A stretch of DNA of 26,690 nt from Bacillota bacterium (lineage in GTDB: Bacteria > Bacillota > UBA4882 > UBA8346): NCBI GenBank assembly GCA_023429995.1, contig JAEZCE010000010.1, positions 1 through 26,690 on the forward strand, read 5' to 3'. A model generated the notes under the pieces. It ran no database searches. It was given only the letters and a program-made list of their open reading frames with translations, and was not told the origin of the DNA. How positions within the stretch are numbered: the first letter of the stretch is position 1; the number at the start of each line of letters is the position of its first letter. A program made the translations under genes and the position numbers. Of the stretch, positions 7,125-14,405 are shown one piece after another.

Positions 7125-7760
7125 CTAAAAACAAACATCCTCAATGGTATGATAAAAGTCTCCCAATACCTTCCATCGGCAGGACCGGTCCGAATGAACA
7201 CCGCTAAATACACCTGTAATGGCTGCTTGAATTTGTTCCTTGCGTAGCGTCCGTGTACCGGGTGATGGCCGAAAATATAAATACATCGGCAAGCCCTCAT
7301 CAACGGTCGGGCATTTATACCGAATCGCCAACCTTTTGGCGCCAAGCCGTTCATAAAATTTTATTCTCCGCAGTTGCTGTACAAAGCCTAAATCATCTTT
7401 GTCGGGAATTTCCACTTCCAAAAAAAGTCCCAAAAATTCACCGCCATATTCAACTATTTTATTAAAAAACAGCCTTCCATAGCCCGAATTTTGATAAGCA
7501 ACATCAATGGCGATATAATCCAGCCATAACACAAGCGGATCAGCGATTTTGTAGACGAACGCATATCCAACGATATGATTCAGCCTCTGATCCTTGGCCA
7601 GCAAAAACTTATAGTTTCCCCCGCTTATCAACGAGACGAGTTGCGGATAGTCCTTCCTTTCCTTTGCGGCAAACGCATATTCAAATCGTTTATAAACAAA
7701 TTTTAAATCGGCCATGCCGCCTTCCAATAGCTCGATACGCTTCCCTTCATCGGTAGCCAT
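7125..7760 (-). CDS. GNAT-family N-acetyltransferase
   Basis: About 211 aa. The central part fits a GNAT acyl-CoA binding domain: LDYIAIDVAYQNSGYG is strand 4 plus the pyrophosphate-binding loop (NSGYGRLFF replacing the usual RGxGxG/A), followed by a helix (FNKIVEY) and FYERLGAKRL typical of the last strands. The start is ATG 7760, with AAGGAG at 9 nt; the in-frame GTG at 7766 is too close to that site. The C-terminal ~50 residues are outside the core and unrecognised. It points towards the ATP-grasp operon and is convergent with it, so it is not co-transcribed. The CBS and GreA/B-like genes lie upstream on the same strand with a 105-nt gap. The substrate is unknown. Confidence 0.75.
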   Translation of the reverse strand: MATDEGKRIELLEGGMADLKFVYKRFEYAFAAKERKDYPQLVSLISGGNYKFLLAKDQRLNHIVGYAFVYKIADPLVLWLDYIAIDVAYQNSGYGRLFFNKIVEYGGEFLGLFLEVEIPDKDDLGFVQQLRRIKFYERLGAKRLAIRYKCPTVDEGLPMYLYFRPSPGTRTLRKEQIQAAITGVFSGVHSDRSCRWKVLGDFYHTIEDVCF

Positions 7761-7865
7761 TTCCACCGTCTCCTTATGGGGTAAACCCGAATCAATTTAA
7801 CTGGCATCCTTCTTCTTCCAATCCCCGGCAAGTTTCACTCTTTCCCATTCAAAGCATTCAAGTCC

Positions 7866-8240
7866 CTAACTATCCAGCAGTGTTTGATTGTTCAATGCCC
7901 GTAAAATAGCTTGGCGGTTAATCACTCCCACCAGTTTTTGTTCCTCAAAAACCGGGATTTGTCTCAACTCTTTAAACATGATGAAAAACGAAGCGATTTC
8001 TTCCAATGTTGCATCCCTGGGGATACTGATAAAATTTTTGACCATGATATCGCGAACTTGCAATCCGGGTTTTAATTCGACTACCTCTGTCATTCCGACA
8101 ATTCCAACAACCTGCCCGTTACTGTCGCATACCAGCAGGTTATCAAGGTTACTTCCCAACAAACATTCAGAAGCTTGATGAACGTCCGCAAAGGCGTCCA
8201 CCGTCATAAAATCCTTCACCATAATATCTTTTGCCTGCAT
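7866..8240 (-). CDS. Tandem CBS-domain protein
   Basis: 124 aa made only of two CBS motifs. The first begins AKDIMVKDFMTVDAFADVHQA and ends VGIVGMTEVV; the second begins VRDIMVKNFISIPRDATLEE and ends LVGVINRQAIL. Stand-alone CBS pairs bind adenine nucleotides and sense energy status; the partner is not evident. AGAAGG precedes the ATG. It lies 34 nt downstream of the GreA/B-like gene on the same strand, so the two are probably co-transcribed. Confidence 0.88.
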   Translation of the reverse strand: MQAKDIMVKDFMTVDAFADVHQASECLLGSNLDNLLVCDSNGQVVGIVGMTEVVELKPGLQVRDIMVKNFISIPRDATLEEIASFFIMFKELRQIPVFEEQKLVGVINRQAILRALNNQTLLDS

Positions 8241-8274
8241 TTTACCTTCTCCCTTCTTTTCACAAAGTCAGTAT

Positions 8275-8724
8275 TTAATAGGCAGTAATCCTTATCGATA
8301 CAACCTGATATTCATATTCGCCTCCCGGCGCCTGGACTCGAAATCGATCATTTACCGTTTTCAAGAGCAATGCTTTACCCATAGGCGATAAGAAGGAGAC
8401 TGCCTGAGAATCAGCGCTCTTTTTAAGCGGAGAAATCAATTTATAGCAACATCTTTCACCATTGCCGACATCCTCAAGGGTTGCCTCTGAACCAACCACC
8501 ACGTATGGGAATTCATTCGCTCCGGTTGAAACCGTTACAATATGGGGAAGCAAATTATCAAGCTTCGTTACGGATTTAACCAAAATTTGCCGCAATTCCT
8601 CGGTTTCATTTGACGGTTTCCTGAAGAATTCATCGAAGATTTCTTCCATTCCCTCCTCAATTTCCAGTAGATTTGAAAGTAATGAATGAAAAGCAGTTTT
8701 TGTTAAAAAAATCGGTTGGTTCAT
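8275..8724 (-). CDS. GreA/GreB-family transcript cleavage factor-like protein
   Basis: 149 aa. The C-terminal half matches the GreA/GreB C-terminal domain: VVVGSEATLEDVGNGE, YKLISPL, SFLSPMGKALLLKTVNDRF and APGGEYEYQVVSI correspond to the FKBP-like RNA-polymerase-binding domain. The N-terminal ~65 residues are helical and acidic (IEEGMEEIFDEFF) but lack the GreA D-LSENAEY signature, so it may be an Rnk- or Gfh-like factor that binds the secondary channel without classic cleavage activity. AAAGGAG lies 7 nt before the ATG. The upstream region is long and contains two dyads. Confidence 0.75.
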   Translation of the reverse strand: MNQPIFLTKTAFHSLLSNLLEIEEGMEEIFDEFFRKPSNETEELRQILVKSVTKLDNLLPHIVTVSTGANEFPYVVVGSEATLEDVGNGERCCYKLISPLKKSADSQAVSFLSPMGKALLLKTVNDRFRVQAPGGEYEYQVVSIRITAY

Positions 8725-9171
8725 TGCTGACTCCTTTCTTCAAGCCGTATTGTTTATAGTAATATTCCAGATATGGCACACATTTCCATCGAAGGGTTGT
8801 ATAATTTCTCTTCGTAATTTAAATAGCCATTTAATGTAAATCGCCTTAAGAAAACACAAAGGACATTTCACCCGGAGGTGAATGCCCTTTTACAAACTAT
8901 TAATGCCCAACCCGCTTTGAATAAAAATCTACGGAAAAATAAAATCAGTGGAAATCTTGCAACCTGGTAATAGTATATCATAGTATCCATCAGTTGTAAA
9001 TGGTGGAATCGGTTTCCATTTAATTGAAACGGATTAATTAAATGGATTCTGTTCTATTAAATGTATTACTCTCTTTCCATATCCCACCCGGAGATTCCCC
9101 TAAAAAGCAGGAAATTTTCCCTCCAATGAAGAATAAAATTTTGAGTGATTCTTTCAAACAGAGGCGAAAAG
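8725..9171. promoter_or_regulatory. Divergent region with terminator-like hairpin and 10-bp dyad
   Basis: This 447-bp spacer separates the leftward GreA/B-like gene from bacteriohemerythrin. It holds a near-perfect long hairpin at 8858-8890 (AAAGGACATTTCACC with GGTGAATGCCCTTT) and a perfect inverted repeat at 9016-9025/9036-9045 (CCATTTAATT, AATTAAATGG) with a 10-nt centre, the size expected of a repressor site. I see no gene and no secure promoter. Confidence 0.55.
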
Positions 9172-9582
9172 ATGGAATATATTAAATGGCTGGCAGATAA
9201 ATATACCGTTCATGTTCAAAAGTTTGACCTTCAGCATCAACAATTGGTTGAAATCACCAATGAAGTTTTCAATGCCAAAATGAACAATGCCGGTAAAGGA
9301 ATCATTTTAAATATCCTGACCCAACTGAACGAGTATACCAAGGGTCATTTTTTGGAGGAAGAAACACTACTCAAAGAAAATCAATACCCGGCCCTGGAAA
9401 TCCATAAAAATGAACATGCCGTCTTTATTGCAAAAGTGAACGGTTTTATTCAGGAATTTCACGCGGATAATTTATCTTTAAATCAGGAAATGCTTGAGTT
9501 TCTGAAAAACTGGCTAATCGACCACATCATGCAAACCGATAAGGAATATGGAGCTTTCCTGAACGAACGGGGAATTGATTGA
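9172..9582 (+). CDS. Bacteriohemerythrin
   Basis: 136 aa, a four-helix di-iron oxygen-binding protein. Ligands are in the expected order: H22 (LQHQQL), H59 and E63 (HFLEEE), H78 and H82 (HKNEH), H118 and D123 (DHIMQTD). The length matches stand-alone bacteriohemerythrins. I chose ATG 9172, which has GAGGCG upstream; an in-frame GTG at 9145 has no ribosome binding site. It is monocistronic between a dyad-rich leader and the cobalamin riboswitch region. The likely role is O2 or NO sensing/scavenging in an anaerobe. Confidence 0.9.
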   Translation: MEYIKWLADKYTVHVQKFDLQHQQLVEITNEVFNAKMNNAGKGIILNILTQLNEYTKGHFLEEETLLKENQYPALEIHKNEHAVFIAKVNGFIQEFHADNLSLNQEMLEFLKNWLIDHIMQTDKEYGAFLNERGID

Positions 9583-9763
9583 GATAATCCCGTTCTCCAG
9601 ATTAATCCCAGCGACATCAAAATGTGTTTGACTTTACCTTCTTCTTCCCGCCAATTCTCTCGCTCGCTCAGAAAATTTTAGACAGCCCCTCGGTTTTCCG
9701 GACCTTTGCCGTTCGTTAAATTTTAAGGACAGCCCTTGTTCAAAGCCGTTCGCCCAATTTATC

Positions 9764-9792
9764 TTGTCATTTTATTCGATTTATTGTAAGAT
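9764..9792 (+). promoter_or_regulatory. Candidate sigma-A promoter for the cobalamin operon
   Basis: TTGTCA (9764-9769), 17-nt spacer, TAAGAT (9787-9792). Transcription would begin about 15-20 nt before the riboswitch P1 stem. The -10 match is only moderate (4 of 6). Confidence 0.55.
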
Positions 9793-9816
9793 AAGAATAA
9801 TTCAATAGGATTTGAG

Positions 9817-9990
9817 TTACAGGTGGAGGCTGTCAAAAAACGTTTTAAAACTCGAACAGTCTCAGAATAGGGAACCGGGCGCGCATCCCGGACGGACCCG
9901 CCACTGTAAGAGGAGTCTTACATCAAAGCCACTGGGAAACCGGGAAGGCGTGTAAAGATGATGAATCTAAGTCAGGAGACCTGCCTGTAA
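9817..9990 (+). promoter_or_regulatory. Cobalamin (B12) riboswitch
   Basis: The conserved B12 box TAAGTCAGGAGACCTGCC lies at about 9968-9985, preceded by GCCACTG elements and CCGGGAAGGCG. The 5' strand TTACAGG (9817-9823) pairs with CCTGTAA (9984-9990) as P1. A terminator follows at 10014-10074, so the logic is probably ligand-induced termination: high adenosyl- or methylcobalamin shuts off the downstream uptake/salvage genes. Confidence 0.93.
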
Positions 9991-10013
9991 CGATAACTGA
10001 TTTGAACCATGGT

Positions 10014-10074
10014 AAAGTTCACGGTGTCTTCGGCATGACTAAACTTATGCTAAAAGACCGTGAACTTTTTATTT
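10014..10074 (+). terminator. Expression-platform terminator of the riboswitch
   Basis: AAAGTTCACGGT (10014-10025) pairs with ACCGTGAACTTT (10057-10068), followed by a T-rich run. It ends shortly before the ribosome binding site of the first operon gene, so it acts as the regulated terminator. Confidence 0.88.
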
Positions 10075-10090
10075 TCAAAAGGAGAAAACG

Positions 10091-10828
10091 ATGAGTCATA
10101 AAGGCCGAGATGTAGAGGTCGTTTCCATCAATTCCACTCAATATTTAACGGCGGCTTGCGACTCCTGCGGCGCAATCGGCTCCAAGGAACTGGACTTGGT
10201 AAAGGTTCCGCCCTATATCGCCGGCCGGTTTACCACACGAGTTGCCTTACTAGAAATTCTAGCCATCGGAAGCCGTCCCCAATTAGCCACCGTTGCGATT
10301 TCCAATGAACCGGCGCCTACCGGGGCGGAAATCTTAGGGGGCGTCCGGGATGAATTGGCCTGTTCCGGACTGGCTGCCTTACCGCTTGCGATCAGCACCG
10401 AAAAAAATATTCCGACCCGGCAAACCGGTTTAGGCGTTAGCGTAATCGGATTATGTGAAAAGGATGACTTGAGAATCGCCACCACCACCCATGGCGATCT
10501 CCTCTACTGTCTGGGAATTCCCAAGGTCGGGCCGGAGGTTGGCAGTCCCGACGATCCGGAGATCATCCAGAGCTTTCATGTTCAAAAGCTATTACAAAAC
10601 CGTGAAATTCACGATATCATTCCGGTCGGCTCCAAAGGGATTTGCGGTGAAGCTGGATTATTGGCTTCCAATATCGATGGACAGTTGATTTTGAAACCGC
10701 CGGCCGACATCGATCTGAAAAAATCAGCCGGGCCATCCACTTGCCTGATTTTTTCCACGGCTTCGCCTTTGACCGGTATGCTTTTTCCTGCGATCCCCTG
10801 CCGTCCTATCGGCATGATCGGGCCCTAG
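10091..10828 (+). CDS. cblS: PurM/AIR-synthase-like protein, candidate alpha-ribazole kinase
   Basis: 245 aa. The N-terminal half resembles the PurM/SelD/ThiL ATP-binding fold: ACDSCGAIGSKELD (about 17-30) supplies the metal/ATP aspartates, then RFTTRVALLEILAIG and TVAISNEPAPTGAEI. The C-terminal lobe is shorter than in PurM. AGGAGAAAACG lies before the ATG. It is the first gene after the B12 riboswitch, directly ahead of an ECF transporter. In some Firmicutes a PurM-like kinase (CblS) phosphorylates alpha-ribazole imported by the ECF S-component CblT, bypassing CobT; riboswitch control and context fit. The assignment is by context and fold, so another kinase of cobalamin precursors is possible. 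Confidence 0.65.
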   Translation: MSHKGRDVEVVSINSTQYLTAACDSCGAIGSKELDLVKVPPYIAGRFTTRVALLEILAIGSRPQLATVAISNEPAPTGAEILGGVRDELACSGLAALPLAISTEKNIPTRQTGLGVSVIGLCEKDDLRIATTTHGDLLYCLGIPKVGPEVGSPDDPEIIQSFHVQKLLQNREIHDIIPVGSKGICGEAGLLASNIDGQLILKPPADIDLKKSAGPSTCLIFSTASPLTGMLFPAIPCRPIGMIGP

Positions 10829-10930
10829 ATAAAAAAAACTTAAAGCATTCAATCGTGCCCCGGAGATGAGAGAAATTTCCAAACAGCCGGCTCGATCCTA
10901 AAAATCTAAATCATAACGAAAGAGGAGCCC

Positions 10931-11446
10931 ATGACAAATATCATTTCTGAAAAACCGGATTTCAAACCTTCCCGCTTCAATGTAAAGCGGCTAGCGCTGA
11001 TGGCGATCTTCAGCGCCTTAAGCGCGGTCGGCGCTCTGATTAAAATCCCCAGCCCGTTAGGAACCATTGGTCTGGATTCGGCCCCCGGTTTTTTCAGCGC
11101 TTTAGCCTTTGGATATTGGGAAGGAATTGCGGCGATTAGTATTGGACATCTCTTAACCGCCGCAGTGGTCGGTTTTCCCTTGAGCATTCCCGTACATATC
11201 CTGATTGCCGCCGAAATGGCCATATGGGCGACAGTTTTCCGCTGGGTCCATCGGAAATTTGGAATCATAGCGGCCGCAATTTTGGCTGTTCTTTTAAATG
11301 GCGTGGTTGCTTCGTTTACGATGTTGCCCATCAGCGGTATGGGAGCCGTTCTTGGAATGATGCCTTTTCTGGTAATCGGTTCAATCATTAATATCATCGT
11401 CGCCGTTGTTGCTTTCAAGGCCATTAAAGGAAGCAAATTAATTTAA
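10931..11446 (+). CDS. cblT: ECF transporter S-component, candidate alpha-ribazole/cobalamin-precursor binding
   Basis: 171 aa, an integral membrane protein with five to six hydrophobic segments (from LALMAIFSALSAVGALI to the last at INIIVAVVAFKAI). The cytoplasmic N-terminus precedes RLALMAIFSAL, a typical S-component opening. GAGGAGCC lies before the ATG. It is flanked by the PurM-like gene and by EcfA/EcfT, forming a complete ECF unit under a B12 riboswitch. Substrate specificity cannot be read directly; alpha-ribazole (CblT) is favoured because of the adjacent PurM-like kinase. Corrin, cobinamide or cobalamin uptake are alternatives. Confidence 0.75.
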   Translation: MTNIISEKPDFKPSRFNVKRLALMAIFSALSAVGALIKIPSPLGTIGLDSAPGFFSALAFGYWEGIAAISIGHLLTAAVVGFPLSIPVHILIAAEMAIWATVFRWVHRKFGIIAAAILAVLLNGVVASFTMLPISGMGAVLGMMPFLVIGSIINIIVAVVAFKAIKGSKLI

Positions 11447-11459
11447 AGAATTGAGCGCT

Positions 11460-13211
11460 ATGGACAAAATCATCGAATTACAGGAAATATCCTACAGTTA
11501 TCCCCGTACCGAAACCAAAAGTCTGAAGCAGATCGATTGGGTGGTCGGGCGCGGCCAACGGATGATGATCATGGGCCCGACCGGGGCCGGTAAAACCACG
11601 CTCTGCTTGTGCTTAAACGGTCTAATCCCTCAGCTTTTGGGCGGTAATTTAACCGGCCACCTGCTCATAGAGGGCAAGGACATCCGCCAATACCGGGTCC
11701 AAACCTTGGCCCAACACATCGGGTTAGTACTGCAGGACCCGGAAACCCAAATTTTCGGCCTCACCGTCGCCGAGGACATCGCCTTCGGCCCGGGCAATTT
11801 TTTGGTTCCCCTCCAGGACATCGAGACGCGGGTTAAGGAATCATTGGCCTTGGTCGGGTTAGCGGGTTTTGAAAACAGGAACCCCGGAGAACTATCCGGC
11901 GGTGAAAAACAGCGTTTGGCAATTGCCGGAGTGATCGCCCTGCGGCCGGAAATCCTGGTGCTGGATGAGCCCGCTTCCGAGCTGGACCCCGCCGGGAGGG
12001 CCGTGATTTACCGGACCCTTTCCGATTTGGGCCGGGAAGAGAATTTAACGGTTTTGATGGTGGAAAACTCCGCTGAAGTCATTATCGATAAAGCCGATGC
12101 GGTCATCGTTCTTAACCAGGGAAAAATCGCCTGGCAAGGGCCACCTCAGCCATTATTTCGCGATATTCCCCGCCTTTCAGGCTTGGGTATCCGGCCTGTT
12201 CCCGTCAGTCTGGTTGGTTGGGCGTTTTTCCGGAAAGGATGGATTTCGGAAACGGAAATCCCTTTGAAGGTTCCGGAAGCGGAGGGGATGATCCGAAGAT
12301 TACTCCTTCAACACGGCTCCGGCAAGTTTATCAATCTTCCGAAGCAGAGAGCGGCTGAAACCTCAAAAAATGCTCCGGTTATCTTACAAATTTCAAACCT
12401 ATTTTTTAAATACCAAAATTCCGACTGCCATGGACTGCGTGATATTAACCTGACAGTTTGCCGGGGGGAATTTTTAGCGCTGCTCGGGCCCAATGGCGCT
12501 GGAAAAACCACATTGGCCAAGCATTTGAACGGTTTGCTGCAACCAATGGCCGGTCAAGTAATCGTAAACGGCTTGAATACCCGCGACTGCAGCACTTCCA
12601 ATTTGGCACAATGGGTCGGTTATGTTTTTCAAAACCCGGATCACCAGATTTTTGCGGTTTCGGTGGAAAAAGAACTGGAATATGGCCTCAAAAACGCCGG
12701 ACTACCGAAAACCGAAATCCAAGAACGGATCACCGAGGTGTTACACTGGGTCAAGCTAGAGCCCTACCGAAACGTTCATCCATTTACACTCGGCAAAGGG
12801 CAACGACAATTGGTGGCTTTAGCCTCGATCCTGGTTTTAAAACCAAAAATTCTGATCCTTGACGAGCCCACCACCGGTTTAGATTGGACGGAAACCCAAA
12901 ACATCATGGGTTTAATCCATGACCTGAATCAAAACGGTACCACAGTGATGATGATTACCCACGATATGGATTTAGTGGCCCAATTTGCAAAAAGGGTTGT
13001 AATCATGAAAAACGGCTCTATTTTACGGGATGGTCAACCGGAAGAGGTGTTGGCGGATTTTGCATCTTTGCGCGATGCTTGTATCGTCCCCCCGCAAATC
13101 GTGGAGTTATCGGAAAAGTTAAGGGATGTCGGATTAACGGAAACTTTTCTCGCCGGTGAAGACTTAATTGAAGCCATCCTTCAGGCCACGGAGGGTCCAT
13201 CATGTTTATAA
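11460..13211 (+). CDS. Fused double EcfA-type ABC ATPase
   Basis: About 583 aa with two complete ABC cassettes in one chain, where most ECF systems encode EcfA1 and EcfA2 separately. Cassette 1: Walker A GPTGAGKTT, Q-loop VLQDPETQIFGLTV, signature LSGGEKQR, Walker B LVLDEPASELDP. Cassette 2 (from about residue 310): Walker A GPNGAGKTT, Q-loop VFQNPDHQIFAVSV, signature LGKGQRQ, Walker B LILDEPTTGLDW. The Q-loop QIF motif is characteristic of ECF ATPases. ATG 11460 is chosen, though its ribosome binding site is weak; a TTG at 11451 is the alternative. The 3' end overlaps ecfT by 10 nt. Confidence 0.92.
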   Translation: MDKIIELQEISYSYPRTETKSLKQIDWVVGRGQRMMIMGPTGAGKTTLCLCLNGLIPQLLGGNLTGHLLIEGKDIRQYRVQTLAQHIGLVLQDPETQIFGLTVAEDIAFGPGNFLVPLQDIETRVKESLALVGLAGFENRNPGELSGGEKQRLAIAGVIALRPEILVLDEPASELDPAGRAVIYRTLSDLGREENLTVLMVENSAEVIIDKADAVIVLNQGKIAWQGPPQPLFRDIPRLSGLGIRPVPVSLVGWAFFRKGWISETEIPLKVPEAEGMIRRLLLQHGSGKFINLPKQRAAETSKNAPVILQISNLFFKYQNSDCHGLRDINLTVCRGEFLALLGPNGAGKTTLAKHLNGLLQPMAGQVIVNGLNTRDCSTSNLAQWVGYVFQNPDHQIFAVSVEKELEYGLKNAGLPKTEIQERITEVLHWVKLEPYRNVHPFTLGKGQRQLVALASILVLKPKILILDEPTTGLDWTETQNIMGLIHDLNQNGTTVMMITHDMDLVAQFAKRVVIMKNGSILRDGQPEEVLADFASLRDACIVPPQIVELSEKLRDVGLTETFLAGEDLIEAILQATEGPSCL

Positions 13212-14008
13212 CCGGCTTACCCCATTCAACACCCCTCCACCACTTGGATGTCCGCGTAAAAATCCTGGGATTTCTGGTTATCGTTGCATTAACCCTCCTG
13301 TTTGAGAACCCTTTTTTCAACCTGGGAATTGTTTTGTTGCTTTTTGGCATCGTAATAGCTGTCCGACTCCCTTTTAAAATCAGCGTTTTCCTGCCTTTGT
13401 TGCCTTTATTTTTTTTCATGACCCTATTCAACTGTTTGGCCTGCTCCCCAAAGCGGTTTCATTTAACAGTTTATCACGCCACTCTTTGTTATCTGTTGCC
13501 GGGGGAACGATGGGGAATGACGTTAGGTGGAATTCTGCTGAGTGTTACTTTTTTATTGCGTATATTCACTATGGTTACTGCTTCTATGGTATTAATCTCC
13601 GTCTCCTCCCTTGAGGAATGGATTCAATTGCTTCAAAAGTTAAAAATCCCTTATGAAGTCTCGTTTATCATCACCACCGCCATTCGCTTCATTCCGACAC
13701 TTGACCGGAAACGGAAGCTTATCCTGGATGCCCGAAAAGCCCGCGGAGCTGATTTTGGAGCCAAGGGTATCCTCCATTGGTTTCGGGCCCAAATTCCGGT
13801 TATGGTTCCTTTGATGATTAATGCCATCTTAATGGCGGAGGCATTATCCATGGCCATGCTCAATAGGGGGTTTGGTTATGCCCGGACCCGAACCAATTTT
13901 CGTAAATTATCGTTGACTGCCGCCGATTATTGGGCTCTCTTAATAATATCCCTGGTGATGACATGCGGCTTATATCTACGGATCGGATTACATCTCGGCA
14001 GGCTCTGA
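13202..14008 (+). CDS. ecfT: ECF transporter T-component
   Basis: 268 aa, the energy-coupling membrane scaffold that joins the ATPases to the S-component. Hydrophobic N-terminal segments (ILGFLVIVALTLLF, LGIVLLLFGIVIAV) are followed by the coupling region with two Arg-Gly elements, ARKARGADF and AMLNRGFG, the EcfT signature contacts with EcfA. The ATG overlaps the end of the ATPase gene by 10 nt, so translation is coupled. It is the last gene of the riboswitch-controlled operon. Confidence 0.9.
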   Translation: MFITGLPHSTPLHHLDVRVKILGFLVIVALTLLFENPFFNLGIVLLLFGIVIAVRLPFKISVFLPLLPLFFFMTLFNCLACSPKRFHLTVYHATLCYLLPGERWGMTLGGILLSVTFLLRIFTMVTASMVLISVSSLEEWIQLLQKLKIPYEVSFIITTAIRFIPTLDRKRKLILDARKARGADFGAKGILHWFRAQIPVMVPLMINAILMAEALSMAMLNRGFGYARTRTNFRKLSLTAADYWALLIISLVMTCGLYLRIGLHLGRL

Positions 14009-14024
14009 TGCCTCATAACAATTT

Positions 14025-14055
14025 CCGTATTTGCGGTCGGAAAAGGCAAATACGG
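14025..14055 (+). terminator. Hairpin downstream of the ECF operon
   Basis: CCGTATTTGC (14025-14034) and GCAAATACGG (14046-14055) form a perfect 10-bp stem with an 11-nt loop, 16 nt after the ecfT stop. No T-run follows on either strand, so it may be a 3'-end stabilising hairpin rather than an intrinsic terminator. Confidence 0.5.
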
Positions 14056-14120
14056 CACCGAAGCGTTTCATGATTCCCACGCAAGGTACCGTATTCCGGA
14101 TATTCTTTTTGCCAGCTGCT

Positions 14121-14306
14121 TTAATCCTGCCCTCTTACTTTTTCACTCATTTCGAGTTTTACATTTTTGTTATCCCCTGGACTTGCTCCTTTCTCCAACT
14201 GCGGTTCTTGCGAACGGATCTCTCTTGGTTTGGGGTGCCCCCTCCTTAAATCAGCCCGCACTCCCACTTCCTTGCCAATGGCATCCGGAGTTATTTGCTC
14301 ACCCAT
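14121..14306 (-). CDS. Unrecognised 61-aa hydrophilic small protein
   Basis: The ATG at 14306 has a textbook ribosome binding site, GGAGGTG at 14313-14319 with a 6-nt gap. The 61-aa product starts MGEQITPDAIGKEVGVRADL and is very rich in charged residues, Pro and Gly (HPKPREIRSQEPQLEKGASP). It has no hydrophobic segment and is probably disordered. A longer in-frame start at 14348 lacks such a site. It lies leftward, downstream of ilvE and its terminator, so it needs its own promoter. The composition recalls small spore or stress proteins, but I recognise no family. Confidence 0.6.
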   Translation of the reverse strand: MGEQITPDAIGKEVGVRADLRRGHPKPREIRSQEPQLEKGASPGDNKNVKLEMSEKVRGQD

Positions 14307-14361
14307 TTTAAACACCTCCGGAAATAGTTTGCCCGGATTCCTTCGCAATCAAAAACAAAAT

Positions 14362-14391
14362 AAAAAAAGGGCTAATCCTTGAGATCAGCCC
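14362..14391 (-). terminator. Terminator of ilvE
   Basis: GGGCTAATC (14369-14377) and GATCAGCCC (14383-14391) pair with one mismatch. On the minus strand the stem is followed by seven T residues (A-run 14362-14368), 15 nt past the ilvE stop. Confidence 0.88.
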
Positions 14392-14405
14392 CGCTCTCTT
14401 TTTTA

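Noticed and set aside
6971..7354. Leftward 127-aa frame
   Set aside because: It overlaps the terminator and the GNAT gene in another frame and has no family resemblance; it is a shadow.
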